Of a stretch of 64,000 bases of DNA, positions 12,891-25,501 are shown one piece after another (position 1 is the stretch's first letter; each line of letters starts with the position of its first letter). The translations under genes were made by a program, and so were the position numbers. The notes beneath the pieces are model-generated. The model was not told where the DNA came from. It ran no database searches and was given only the letters and a program-made list of their open reading frames with translations. Source of the stretch: Gordionus sp. m RMFG-2023 (Eukaryota > Nematomorpha > Gordioida > Chordodea > Parachordodidae); the NCBI RefSeq assembly GCF_954871325.1, contig NC_088776.1, positions 58,738,954 through 58,802,953 of the forward strand. The letters are read 5' to 3'.

Positions 12891-13088
12891 TAGTGTGTTT
12901 AAAAACGGCTAACTCAATATTATATTAGGAAAATTATTATGCACGCCTTAAGATTTTGCCTATAGGTGTCACAAAGGTTTAAACATCTATTAACGAAATC
13001 TCTAGGCTTAGACAATATTTTTCTGGCTAAAATATTGAGTTAGCCGTTTTTAAAAACCGGCTCAAATCGAGCCGTTCAACAACACTTA
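12891..13088. mobile_element. hAT-like MITE with target duplication
   Basis: Left TAGTGTG...AAAACGGCTAACTCAATATT; right AATATTGAGTTAGCCG ... CAACACTTA. Flanks ATCGCAAA (12883-12890) and ATCCCAAA (13089-13096) match at 7 of 8 bases. Confidence 0.8.
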
Positions 13089-13404
13089 ATCCCAAACCAT
13101 ATAATGTGATTTTTGGTTTAAAATCAAATAAAAAAAAACCCATTTATAAAAAATTAAGAAATTTTAAATTTAGATCACCATGGAAGCCAAACCCTTTTTT
13201 AGACCATATTTAAAACATCATTGTACCCTTACATAGTTTCCCAAATCTGATATCTGTCCAAATATATATATATATTGTTTCACACTGAGGTCATTTATCT
13301 ACCGCACGTTGCTGCACTCATCAAATTCTTTAAGAAAATAAATAATTAGCCGAATAAGCGATGATGTTAATTAAGATCTTTTTAGAGTCTTCGATACTAT
13401 TAAT

Positions 13405-13575
13405 TAGTGTTGTTAAACGGCTCGTTTTGAGCCAATTTTTAAAAACGGCCAACTTAATATTTCATCCAGAAAAATATTACCCAAGCCTGATTTTGCTCAT
13501 AGAAGGAACAAAGGTCTATACATATAGTATCGAAATATCGAGGCTTAGGCAATATTTTTCTAACTAAAATATTGA
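13405..13575. mobile_element. hAT-like MITE, right end missing
   Basis: Full left terminal repeat TAGTGTTGTTAAACGGCTC and core; ends near AAAATATTGAAAATATG without the right terminal bases. A second left end follows at 13602. Confidence 0.75.
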
Positions 13576-13601
13576 AAATATGTAAAAATATATATTAATA
13601 G

Positions 13602-13655
13602 TAGTGTTGTTAAACGGCTCGTTTTGAGCCGATTTTTCAAAACGGCTAATATAGT
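13602..13655. mobile_element. hAT-like MITE, isolated left end
   Basis: TAGTGTTGTTAAACGGCTC...AAAACGGCTAAT only. Confidence 0.65.
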
Positions 13656-14333
13656 TGCTTTAATATTTTTGTGTTTTATCATTTTTTTTAAAAATTATAA
13701 CAATATCAATATTATCAAAATAAAAATTTTTTAAAAATAAAAAGAAAAAATAATCAAATTACATACCGTGAAAATTTTTTTTTTTTGGACAATAAAAATA
13801 AAATTTTAAACATTTATATTTTGTCAGGGAAACTCCTTAACTTTCAACGAATAAGAATTTTATTAATTATATCATTAAAAGTAAAAAAATACATATATGT
13901 ATTAAAATAATTTAATTGAAATAACTTAGCCTCGTTGGAAAAAGTAATTAATAATAATTAATGAAAATAATAGAGATTGTTTTCACTCTGTCTCCGGCTT
14001 AAACGAAACAATGTCCTAAGGGAAATGTGTATGTTTTTTTAAAAAAAATATTTGCAAGGAATTTAGATAAGAAAAACTAATTAGAAAATAATACGAATTA
14101 ATGTTTATTATACTTAATTCTGAATTCTATTCATTTTAAATTATAGATTTTTGACATTACATTATAAAGCGATGATTCCTTCGAAATTTATTTACTATTT
14201 TATAAATGAATGTTAAAAAAAAAATCTATTTTTTTGCAGAACATGAAATAATAGGAATTTAAAATAGAATTTATAATAAAAATTAGAGGTCACAGTGATG
14301 GTTAGACCGAGGAGATAAGCTGACCCTAGTAAT
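13656..14333. other. AT-rich intergenic stretch, nothing further seen
   Basis: Poly-A/T-rich sequence without open frames of note or recognisable repeats. Confidence 0.5.
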
Positions 14334-14563
14334 TAGTGTTGTCAAGGGGCTAGTTATGAGCCATTTTTTTAAAAAGGGTTAACTAAATATTTTTAGCCAG
14401 AAAAATATTGTCTATATGTTTCTAGATTTCGCTAAATAGATGGTCCAAACCTTTGTTCCTTCTACGAGACAGAATTTTCAGCCTGCATAATATTATTTCA
14501 GATGAAATATTGAAGTTAGCCATTTTTAAAAATCGGCTCAAAACTAGCCGTTTAACAACACTA
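14334..14563. mobile_element. hAT-like MITE, full-length, diverged
   Basis: Both ends present (TAGTGTTGTCAAGGGGC ... GCCGTTTAACAACACTA), core in the opposite orientation to most copies (CCTTTGTTCCTTCTACGAG). Flanking 8-mers do not match. Confidence 0.75.
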
Positions 14564-14649
14564 TATTATCGTGTATTTGTATTTAATTTTGATCGAAACA
14601 AAGGTAAATAATCGTTAATCAACATTTTAACAATCTAAAATATTAATAA

Positions 14650-14940
14650 AAATCCTGGTTTGGGATTTCACCTGCATTGACCCAAATGCACCATCTAACC
14701 ATAACGTCGGTGCCTTCGCCCTCGCAGAATCTCGAAAAACCATCAAAGTAGAGTTCCTTAGATCCTTCTTTCTTATTCATGCTCATCGCCTGCTCCATTC
14801 TCACCACCTCCGGTAGCAAAGCTCAACGTTTTTTCAAAGAATTAGGCAAACGGGTTTGCGAAATAACCGATCAGCCCAAGAAATCCCTCTTCTTACGCCA
14901 AAGACTTGCTACCGCCATTATTCGCTCTAACTAGTTTCAT
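14650..14940 (+). pseudogene. broken coding fossil of unknown origin
   Basis: This GC-richer island holds coding-like text, including RKTIKVEFLRSFF and GSKAQRFFKELGKRVCE, that is open only piecewise, so it looks broken. The pattern A.RFFKELGKR recalls uncharacterised retroelement-associated proteins, but I cannot assign it to a family. Confidence 0.3.
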
Positions 14941-15079
14941 CTCTTCCATCTAATAACCTTCCATATTCCTAGCTTCATTTTTTTTTATCCCCCCATTCTT
15001 TCCCGTAAATTCTATTTCTACATTTTTCACCTTTATTTATTTCACATTTTTAAAAAAATAATTATTTGCTACTACATTT

Positions 15080-16735
15080 TGACAATATAGCATATCAGTA
15101 AATTGTCAAATAAAGTAACCCATGACCGGAAAAAATTTTTTTTTTCCATTTTATTTATTTTTTCTTCAAGTTTTGGGGAGAGTTAAGGATTTCTCAGAAA
15201 AAAAAAATTTTTTTTTGAGAGGGAAGGGGGGGGGGCTAGGGTGTCCGAGCCCTCAAAAGGTGAAGCTTGATTAGTAGCGTACATTTAATCATCTAACTTT
15301 GGCCAACTCCATTACGACTTATTAGAAACTATTGACCTTTTTTGAAAAAAAAAATAAAATAAAACTTATAAAAACCTCTAAGTCAAAGTTTTAATTAAAA
15401 AGTTGAGAAGAATATTTAGAATAAAAGCATGACAATCTTCACTCCCACCCTAAGCCAATAACAATCATAACCTTCCCACTCCCAACCCCCCCTTTTAATC
15501 CTTTGAAATTGTTACCACCCCCTGCTTCAAATGGCAATCGCGTTTTAAATACTATTTATTCCCCTACAATTTCAATAACGACCTTGCGTCAATCCCCCCC
15601 CCCCCCACCAATCTCAGTGGTATCGCGAGTGAATTTAGTTCTAAATAAAATATTTAGTTCTGATAATATCAAATAATGATGCTATAATTGTAAATAATTA
15701 TATAAGCAGGTGAAAAGCAGGGAGAGTGGGACCCTAAGGCTAAAGGAGGAATATTGATGAAAAAGAGAATAAAAGGACTTAAGCCACCTAATCTTAAGGA
15801 GCGGAAGAGTTAGAACATTATAATTTTAATAATTTAAGGCTTACGAAAAATATTAATCAGGTTTGGACGTCGTAGCGTAAATATAACAATCTCTTATTTA
15901 TGGGCTTCGTTTATAACCGCGCCAATCGCGTCGCAACATATGATTTTCAAATTTTATCATAGCGTTTATAGGCGTAAAACGTCTCATCGCATCGCTCAGT
16001 CCTTATTGCCCATTATTTATTTGCTTATAAAAATTTACCCAGAATTTAAACAAATCGCGCGGTTTACTTCAAGCGAGATCTTAAAATTATAAATTTTCGT
16101 ATTTTTTTAAAATGGTTAATTAGGCCGTGATTTGGCATAAAAGAAAAAAAAAATTTTTGACAAAAAATATAGAAGAAGAAAAACAATAAAACAAATAAAT
16201 TAAAAATTTTTTTTATTTTTCAAAAAAAAAAAATTCAATAATTCAAATAAAATTTTTTATTTCAATTCCATAAACAATGATTATATCTTTTCTAATTTGA
16301 GCAATTTCTTTAGTTCCGGGCAAAAATGGGCAAAAAATTCTGTCGTCGATATTTTCTTCATTTAAGAATATGGGAATGGAAAGGGGATTGATCCATTCTC
16401 AGTCAGATTCAAAATAAATATCGCCCAAAAATCCAATCATTTAAATCCCGATAATTTCCTTTTTTTTACAATTTATTTATAAATCAATAATCCTTCACCC
16501 AACTATCCTAGTACGATTTTTAAATGAGATTTTAGGTCTATTTTAACCATCTCACCATTGTTTGCGGTTTTATAATTAAGTGTTTACTTTTTTTTCCTAT
16601 ATTTTATTTTAAAACTTTAATGTTTGATTCTCTCATTTTAAACATTCAAAATTTTGGAGTTTAGAAGTGGATAATAACATATTTATTCCCTATATATATA
16701 TAAAAATTAAAAAAAAAATTAATTATTGAAGGTAA
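15080..16735. other. AT-rich intergenic stretch, no gene seen
   Basis: Homopolymer tracts (including a C-run near 15593-15606), short GC-richer patches near 15860-16080, and no supported frame or terminal repeat. Confidence 0.5.
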
Positions 16736-16743
16736 GAAATATG

Positions 16744-17118
16744 TAGTGTTGTTAAAAAGCTACTATTCGGGCCGATTGAGATTATAACCAAAAAATAACA
16801 TCATGTAAGCCTAAAGATTTTGCTCATAGCTGGCAGAAATGCTGGGACATCAGAAGAGAAGAGAAGTGAAGAGAAGAGAAGAGAAGAGAAGAGAAGAGAA
16901 GAGAAGAGAAGAGAAGAGAAGAGAAGAGAAGAGAAGAGAAGAGAAGAGAAGAGAAGAGAAGAGAAGAGAAGAGAAGAGAAGAGAAGAGAAGAGAAGAGAA
17001 GAGAAGAGAAGAGAAGAGAAGAGAAGAGAAGAGAACATTGCTTATATACAATTTTATCTAAAATCTTAATCTGGCCGTTTGAAAAAATCGACCCAAATCG
17101 AGCTTTTTAACAACACTA
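16744..17118. mobile_element. hAT-like MITE carrying a GAAGA array
   Basis: Left end TAGTGTTGTTAAAAAGC, right end GAGCTTTTTAACAACACTA. Flanks GAAATATG (16736-16743) and GTAATATG (17119-17126) match at 7 of 8 bases. The loop is filled by the array at 16852-17035. Confidence 0.75.
16852..17035. repeat. (AGAAG)n microsatellite inside a MITE
   Basis: About 36 pentanucleotide units, one GAAGTGAAGAG interruption near the left edge. Frames through it are repeat artefacts. Confidence 0.95.
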
Positions 17119-17126
17119 GTAATATG

Positions 17127-17740
17127 AGATAATTACGAGAAGGTGTTGTTTTTGACAATAATTTTTTTTTTAAAAGTAATTAAAATTAATTTGATCTTAA
17201 AATTTAAAATTTAAACCAAATAATCGTGAATATTTATTTTATTTTAAATATTTTCAGAATTTTATAAATATTTATAATTAATAAAAAAAAAATATATATA
17301 TAAATCTATAATTTATAATGTCAATATTTATTATTAAAAATAAAATATTATACACAATTTGTTATAAAAATTTTTTTAAAAAATATAAAATTACAAAATA
17401 CAAATTTTTTATCAAAAGTTATAAAAAAATATAATAAGCAACTGTAAATTTGCTTAATAAATTTATATTTATATTTTTTTTGCAAATTTTAATTTTAATT
17501 TTTAAAAATATTCCATGTTATAAAAAGAATACAAAATTTAAAATAAAATAAATATTTTGATATGTGATATTCTTTTAGAAGAAGCATGTTAATTTTACAA
17601 ATTCAGGTAAAAATATTTTTATAAATATTTATTTAAGAACTGAATATAAAGATATAAAAAAAAATATATAATATAAAATAAATATTATATAAGTTTTCCT
17701 AATGCTCTGTATGAATAGGTTATGCGACCCGGTTACTAAC
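17127..17740. other. very AT-rich stretch, nothing seen
   Basis: Nearly pure A/T sequence with no frame, repeat or terminal structure I can support. Confidence 0.5.
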
Positions 17741-17965
17741 TAGTGTTGTTAAAGGGCTCGTTTTGAGCCGATTTTAAAAAATGGCTAACTCAATATTTTT
17801 TCCAGAACAATATTACGCAGGCCTGAAGATTGTGTTCATAGGAGGAACAATGGTGCAAGAACATAATATTATCGTAATCTCGAGGTTTAGGCAATATTTT
17901 TTTTTCTAGCTAAAATATTGAGTTAGCCGTTTTTAAAAATCGGCTCAAAACGAGCCATTTAACAG
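17741..17965. mobile_element. hAT-like MITE, nearly full-length
   Basis: TAGTGTTGTTAAAGGGCTC at the left, AATATTGAGTTAGCCGTTTT and AACGAGCCATTTAACA at the right; the last few terminal bases are lost. Confidence 0.75.
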
Positions 17966-18426
17966 TTTCTGCATTATGGGCAATTATACTATAGATTTTC
18001 TTATGGTTAATGTATTTCATTGAGCCCTGCCCTTCCCTCCTGGCATTTTAGCCTAGTGATTTTTACCAATCGCTTATTTTGAATAATTTTCATAACAACC
18101 CTCTCCGAAAATACCACCAAGGATATTATTGGTTATCTTTTAGGATAAAAAAAACAAATTTTTTGCTATTACAGCTGACTGATAAGTCTATGATGTATCG
18201 AAGCAGGTATAAACTCATAAAAGGGGCAAAAGCCGAAATTCTGCCTGGCCCTTTTATTATTTTCCGGAAATAGATTCGCAGATTCTCAAAAATATGGAAT
18301 GAGTAATTTGAGCAATCTTTAGTTGTTGATCAAAGCAGAATGATCCAGCCGGTGGTTGCAACCTTGAACCCTATACAAAGGGAAATAAATATAAAATGAG
18401 TGTTATACTGTGTATTTTTATATAAA

Positions 18427-18481
18427 AATGAGTTAAAAGATTTGTGATCTAAAATGAGTTAAAAGATTTGTGATCTAAAAT
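18427..18481. repeat. 27-bp tandem duplication
   Basis: AAAATGAGTTAAAAGATTTG-TGATCT occurs twice in a row. Confidence 0.8.
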
Positions 18482-18509
18482 TTGTCAAAATTTTAGGCAT
18501 CGTAAGTTC

Positions 18510-18683
18510 GAAAGGCTAACCCTTTTTTTTAACCAAAAAATATTACTGAAAGAATGTAACTTTTAGGTATGATTACTAACTTTTCTAGATTAATCTTTAT
18601 CAACATAAATTTCTGTCACTAGTTAAAATATTGAGTTAGCCGTTTTATAAAATTGGCTCAAAACGAGCCGTTTAACAACACTA
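18510..18683. mobile_element. hAT-like MITE, left part degraded
   Basis: Right end intact (AAAATATTGAGTTAGCCG ... GAGCCGTTTAACAACACTA). Left part reduced to GGCTAACC...AAAAAATATTACTG. Confidence 0.6.
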
Positions 18684-20640
18684 CATCGGGAAAGGGGTTT
18701 GGGAGATTTATGGGAAGGAGGGAGCTCTCTCCTTCATAAATTCTGTTGCCAGTGTTTCGACCAGATTTTTTACCGTACTTTGATAGGAGTTTTCAACTTA
18801 ATTGAAGTTAATTCGATATAATATTATTTATTTTTTAAAAAAAATAGATATATATACTTATTGCTAAATATGGTAATTTTATCATTTCCTAAACCTATAA
18901 TTTTTAAAATTAAATAATATTTTTTTAATTTTTATAAATAAATGATTTGTCGCGAAATTTTAATATCCAAGAATTATATTTTATTTTTAAACATAATTAG
19001 CTAGAACCTAAATAGGAAATTTTAATTTAATTTTTAAAAAAAAATTAATTCGTAATAAAATTACGCAAAGCTCACAATGGAAAGCAAAACGTGATAATAA
19101 AAAAAAGGATATTCCCAAAATTTAACAACAATTATAATTTTATAAAACAAAAAAAAATTCGCTAAAATTCTTAAATAAATAAATCTTTCTCTAAATTTAA
19201 GCCGATTGATAAGCGCCTACTAACACGGAAAGAGGGGTGGGGTATAGATATTGTCATTGAATTTTTAAGAGGGAGGTGGCTTAAGAAGGTATTCTTACAC
19301 ACATAGTTGGATCCATTTTATATCTTTGCTATCGGGAGAGGAAGGTGCAAAGTCCTTTACTGAGGGAGGAAGGGTGTCTAGCTATTTCACATACTTTGAA
19401 AAAAATAATAAAAAGATAGTGATGAGGGAATCTCATATAATGGGGCTGCGAAATGTCCCAAACAAGATAATACGTCCGGGAAATTAATTAGAGTCATCTT
19501 TTACATAACTTCGGAGCTTCTATAGAAACTTTATGAACTAAGGCTGCGTCCTCACTGGGGAATTTCATCAATTTAGCATCTAATGCTGATTTCTAGTTTT
19601 AAAAGCGATAATATGTTGAACATATTATTTTGAAAATTTTTCAAGAGACAGCATAGTATGGGAAATAGATCCTTCAATAAAAGTTAGAAAGGACTTACAA
19701 AGATAAATTCCTAAATCATGCGTTTTGTAATGCTCAAACTCTCAAATATTTGTATCCCTGGTCATGCGCTAAACTGCAGAGCTTGAAAAAAGTGAGCGAC
19801 TGTTTAAATTTAACATTTAAATCTCATAGGACATAGTTTTAAATACAAAATTCTAGATCCCTTTAAAATCCAATTTAAAATTTAGTCCAAATCCACGTAA
19901 AATAATTTGAAAAAATAAAAAATTTTCCATTAAAATTCTTATAAAAAAAAATAATTAATGTTTGTTATATCAATCATTCTTAAACTAGTTTTTTTTTTAT
20001 CCCTTATAAAATTCAATTATAAAGTTTTGAAGATATTATGACAGTTATAATAGCAATAGTTCTTACAGTGATTGATTAAAGGGCTCTTTAGTTTACGAAG
20101 GCCTTTTAATTAGCGGAAGGCGTATCAGGTCAACTTTTCAGGGCGAAAAAAACATTTTATGAAGTTATCTTCCCCTTCACGTTAACGGGGAACCATTTTT
20201 TCCTACCTTTTGCAATGAGTTGTCGATGGAGACTTCCGCTACGCCTATGATATTTAGAATTGCAAATTATAATAAGTAGATACGTTTTCAGGAATTTATG
20301 TAGTTTAAGGTCGAGCCTAAGCGTATTTGAATGCTATTTTTTGGTGAATTTATTACACTTTTCATCGTAGTTCTGATTTGAATATTTTAGGGTAAATAGC
20401 ACATTACGGGGGGGATCGATATCTTACGTTTTAGTAGCGCCGTTATCAGGCGGAGTTGGGGGACTGAAGATTTTTTGAAATACTTTTTTTTAGATAAGGG
20501 TTTTCTTTACTTTGGCAAATTTTAAAAAGGAGTTTCCACAAATTGAAAATAAATTATTTATTTTTCTTCTCTTTCATTTTTTAAAAAAAATATGATTTCT
20601 TTATTCATTATTTTCTTTTTATTTCCTTTTCTCGCTTCCT
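18684..20640. other. intergenic stretch, no gene seen
   Basis: Mixed AT-rich and slightly GC-richer patches (19200-19560, 20080-20450) without open frames or recognisable repeats. Confidence 0.5.
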
Positions 20641-20649
20641 TTTCGCATT

Positions 20650-20900
20650 TTTTTATTTTCCTTTCTTTTCTTTTCTTCTTCTTCTCTTCTCTCTCTCTCT
20701 TCTTCTTCTTCTTCTTCTTCTTCTCTTCTCTTCTTCTTCTCTTCTCTTCTCTTCTCTTCTCTTCTTCTCTTCTTCTTCTCTTCTCTTCTCTTCTTCTTCT
20801 TCTTCTTCTTCTCTTCTTCTTCTCTCTTCTTCTTCTTCTTCTTCTTCTTCTTCTCTTCTCTTCTTCTCTTCTCTTCTCTTCACTTCTCTTCTCTTCCATT
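20650..20900. repeat. compound (TTC/TTCTC)n pyrimidine tract
   Basis: Irregular mixture of TTC, TTCTC and TCTCTC units over about 250 bp. The frames across it (poly-Ser/Leu/Phe or poly-Arg/Glu/Lys) are artefacts. Confidence 0.93.
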
Positions 20901-22059
20901 TCTTTTATTTCTTTTTCTTTCATTTTATCATTTTCATTCTTTAGAGAACTGGTACCTTTTATATTGTTGTCTAATTTAAGCTCATTTCTAAAATAATATT
21001 TATGTGTAAGGAGGGAGAATAAGCGATAAAATTCTTATAAAAAGGGATAATAATATTATCAATTTAATTTGTTCAATTTTTTTAAAGAAAAAATATTTTA
21101 TAGGTTTTTTTTTATTATATTTTATAGTATTGCGTTATTTATTGTTAGGTTCTTTAAATTATATTACCTTTCTTCTTTTAATTAAAATTAGTGTTATATA
21201 CAAAAAAAAATATATAATATAAAATACATTTTATTTTCCTTTGAAATAGGGAATATAAAAAATAATATTTTTTAATTTTAATTAGTTTTTTTTAAATATT
21301 TTTTTTTGAAATTTAAATGATATTAAAAATAAAAATATTAAATTAAAACCTTTATAAAATATATTAAAAAATTTTTTTTTAAATATAAAAAAAAAATTGT
21401 TCCTTTTTTTTGTGTTAAACATTTTTAAAACTTTCTTAACTTTACTCATCATCAGCTTTTGATAATAACTTTTGTTTCAACTCAATAGTTTCATTGATTT
21501 CCTATTAGATTTATATATAAAATCGATATATGTTTCGTATTGGTGTATTATAATAGCGCAATGTTATAAAAGGGGAGTGTGTTATGAATTATCAGGGTAT
21601 AATCAGTTATCAGGAATCATCACTTGAGGATTCGGCTGAGATTAGGAATATCGATTCAAATTTAGATCGCCTAAGGATGAGATATTTTTTTTTTTTAATT
21701 TTGAAACCAAAAAATGTATAGAATAGTACCTATATCCTATTAGATTTCGTCGAATTTCGCTATAAAATGTTACGTATTTTCTAATTTCATAAATAGCGCT
21801 CGTAATTGAACTATAATTGGGATATTCCGAATATCGTTATGAAAATTCGCTATAAAACCCGCTAAATTTACGACTTATCTGTGTCGTAAGTGTTTAGTGA
21901 GTCTGAGATTTTAGCCAGTGCTGTAAAACCGAACCCTTAATGCTTAATATTTTACTAAACCCGAACCCTTTTTTTAAACTTCGGGTTCGGGGTTCAAAAT
22001 TTTCTTCTTATAAATTAAACTCTTTATTAAAAAAAAAATATAATAAAAATAATTGATAT
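20901..22059. other. AT-rich intergenic stretch
   Basis: Mostly A/T tracts; 21955-22005 contains ACCCGAACCC-like text also seen at other sites in the window. No gene supported. Confidence 0.45.
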
Positions 22060-22450
22060 GTTAGTGGTAATGAGTTATTTTTTCAACTTTAAGTCATTTT
22101 TTGAGCGCGTTTTTTTTTAAATCATAAAAATTTGATTTTACCGGCAATGCAGTCCAGCATGATTAGATTACCTATCTACGAATCGTAGATAATTTTAACG
22201 TTAAATTTCGAGTCATTTTATAACTTATACGAAATAATCTATGGGAAAAAATTAATAATATAAATTATATTGAGTTCAAATAGTTCACGATAAAATTATC
22301 CGACATTCTTAGGGTAGGTATTCTAAACAATGATAGAATACATTTGCAACAAAATCCAATAACATCCTCAAAATATGAATTAAAGTTGAAGTAATAACAC
22401 ATTGCAGGAAAAAAAACACGATATCCGCTATCATATAATATATAAAAACA
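22060..22450. repeat. inverted-repeat family B copy
   Basis: Left arm TTTTTGAGCGCGTTTTTTTT ... ACCGGCAATGCAGTCC ... GAGTCATTTTATAA; right arm AGTTCACGATAAAATT ... GGGTAGGTATTC ... ATGATAGAATACATTTGC ... ATAACACATTGCAGG. Confidence 0.65.
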
Positions 22451-23026
22451 GGTAAACCATTTAACATATACCCAAACCGGGTTCAGAGATTTTTAACCGA
22501 ACCTGAACCCTTGTTTTAGAAGGAGGGTTCGCAGCCGCTTTGTTTTAGCATACTTTGATACTAAAATCATAACTTCTGGGATATTTTTTGTAAACTCTGT
22601 ACATAAAGTACAACTTCTATGTATGATGTATATGTATAGTAGACACTTTTGCCCTGAACTTTTAAACCATCATTAATTTGTATTTAGATTCTTATATTCG
22701 ATTTCTATAATAAATTTTATAAAAATTAGGCAAAAACGACGAAATTGTCCGAAATTCACCGGTTAGTTAACTCTATTACATGCTAGAACACGATTTCGGT
22801 AAAATTAGATCTTTCAATCATTAAAAAAAAATACGCGCCAGGATTATTTAAGCGTTTAAATTTTGTTAGAGCAGAGTTCTGAGTTGCTAAAAAATCCTTA
22901 CTATATTACGTTTTTTTTTACTCCTTATATATTTTTTAAATTTAAAAAAAAAAAATCCTGGAAAAACTATAGTCGACTCAAGCCTAATTAATCCCATCTC
23001 CTCCCACCTTATAAACCTTTCATAAC

Positions 23027-23191
23027 TAGTGTTGTTAAACGGCTCTTTTTGAGCTGAATTTTAAAAAATGGCTAACTCAGTATTTCATCTAGAAAAATAT
23101 TACGCATGCTCATAGAAGGAACAAAGGTTTAACACATAAATTATAGAAATCTCGAGGCTTAGGTAATATTTTTCTGGCTAAAATATTATTC
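23027..23191. mobile_element. hAT-like MITE, right end missing
   Basis: TAGTGTTGTTAAACGGCTC left end and complete core (AGGCTTAGGTAATATTTTTC); stops at GGCTAAAATATT. Confidence 0.75.
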
Positions 23192-25024
23192 ATAACTTTA
23201 TCAACTAAAATAAATTTTTGAGCAAATATTATGGTCTCAAATTATAAAATATACATATTTTTTTTTAAAATTATTATAATACTATATTTATAAATAATTA
23301 CAATTAAATTATATTGTTTATTTTATTAATTATATTATTATCAATTATCGGAATATAAAAAGAAGTGAATTAAATTTATTATATACGATTTTCAACCTTC
23401 CTTTTTTTTGCTATATTAAAAATATTTAACATTAAAAATTTTTTTACAAAAAGACAAGCCAAATTCTCGACTTCAATATATCGTCGGCCTAGAATTGGAG
23501 TCAACATTTAAAATTTAAAAAAATATATTTGATCAATTTTGACATTAACTTTGGCAAAAATTAATATTTTTTTAATCTAGTTTTTAGTTTTATATATATT
23601 GGGAATGAAATAAGTTATTATCCACTTCTAACTCAAAAATTTTGAGTGAAACACTCCAACTCTAGACCGACTATATATTTATATTAAACAAAAAGTTTTA
23701 GATTAATTTTATAAAGTAGAAAAAAAAGAAAAAAAAATTATAAGGAACCTCAAGTATAATTAGGTTTTCCTTCTCTTATTTTGAATTTATATATCCTTTT
23801 CCCTGCTGACCATTTATTTTTCGTGTTTATTTTTTCCTTTGTTTTTTAATTACGTGATACGCGATAAAGCGCCTTCGCCCCTCTCAGCGTTGCAGATACA
23901 ACATAGCTACGCTAGGTATTATCTCATCTCCATCTAATTGAATTTATAGAAATTAGAAGGGGGGGAGGGAATAAGAAGCCTTTTACAGATTTGTGGGTAA
24001 GCCGCATGCTGATTGACAGGGAAAGAACCCAAAAATAGACAGCCCACACCCATACCTACAGCCCTATTCGCATTTAAAAGTAAAAGGGACAGGCATTTTA
24101 TTAATTTTTATAATTAAAAACGAAAATGAAAAACGAAAATGAAAAACGATTATGATATAGTAATTAGGTAATTTAGATTAGGCTTAGACACATTTCTCTT
24201 ACAGCTTAGACATACACTCAATTGTCTCGTTCAATGTGGTTATAAATATATAAGACGCGAATAAAATTAATAAAATTATCCAAAATTTTTTATATTTAAA
24301 AAAGATTCTTTTTTCACACCTAGAACCGTGAGATATTTGAGTTATATAAAATTTACGGTCTGTTGGATATACCTTAACTCCCTGGAGTATGGTATGAGGC
24401 AAACGAACACATGTGCGGGGATTTTGCATAGACCTCATTGCCTTGTTTATAGTAATTATGATCTATTAGGAATTTGCCGAGAAAAGAATAGTCACACTTT
24501 AAAAAAAACTAACTGCTTGATTTTGAAAATGAGCGAAATCCCAAATCAAGCTCATAACTCAAAAGAGCCCCAAAACTGAAATTTCGAAAGTCTGTAGCTT
24601 TGATTGGCAATAGTTTTAAGTTATTTTACAAATGCCATGTCCCATCCATCACCTGGAGGTGTTTATTAACTTTTAAATCCTTTTATTTTGAAAAATACGC
24701 TTTTTTTTAGCTTTGTTACATTTGTAAAATAAAACATTTATTAAAGAATAACGACTTATAAACAAGACTACTGATAAAACTCGGCTTGACCACCTCTTAA
24801 CTTAACCATAAATGACGTAAAAATTTTGTTATGATTTAGCTTCAATCCGTTTAGAATACAAGATAGACATCTATATGAACGATCAACTTGTTGTTCATTG
24901 TTGATGTCTACACTATTTATTTTTATAACATTTAATTAACGAAAGATAACCAGATGGAAACTAATATTAATTAATATTCCCTTATTTAATTAAAGTAATT
25001 TATTATCAATAATATAAATATTAT
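23192..25024. other. intergenic stretch, no gene supported
   Basis: A tandem AAAAACGAAAATG run lies near 24115-24150. A 79-codon minus-strand frame at 24199-24438 ends in one hydrophobic stretch (FWIILLILFASYIFITT) and a 83-codon plus frame overlaps it; neither has splice context or motifs strong enough to call. Confidence 0.45.
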
Positions 25025-25029
25025 ATAAT

Positions 25030-25457
25030 TGTTATAAATAGTTTTATTATTTTCTTTGTATGAGTCATGAAATATTTTTTTTTGTTTGAAATTTTATTTT
25101 TAATATTTTTTTTTAGTTTCGCGCAGTCATCTTGAACGTCATTATATAAATATTTTTTTGTTTGAAATTTTATTTTTAATATTTTTTTTGTTTCGCGCAG
25201 TCATCTTGAACGTCATTATATAAATATTTTTAATATTTATTATGTAAAAAAAAAATAAATAATAATTTAATATTTATAAAAAAAATAATAATAATCTTAT
25301 ATAAACTAAAAAAAAGTGGAAATTCATTATTATTATCAATTATATTTTTTTATTGTTTTAAAGAAAAATAAAACCAATTTATTCAAAAAAAAAAGGGGTA
25401 AAAAAATAAATAAATATACTGTTAAGTTAAACATTTCTGTACGGTGAAATTTTGAAA
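25030..25457 (+). repeat. 5' LTR
   Basis: Starts TGTTATAAATAG and ends TTTTGAAA, so it lacks the usual CA end. Contains a direct duplication of about 73 bp that includes TTTCGCGCAGTCATCTTGAA. Matches 31696-32120. Confidence 0.9.
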
Positions 25458-25501
25458 TTGGTGCCGTGTTTATACAAAGCAACCTGGTTAGTGCGGTTGT
25501 C

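Noticed and set aside
24199-24438. Minus-strand frame with a hydrophobic C-terminal stretch
   Set aside because: No splice context, no motif, and an equally long plus-strand frame overlaps it.
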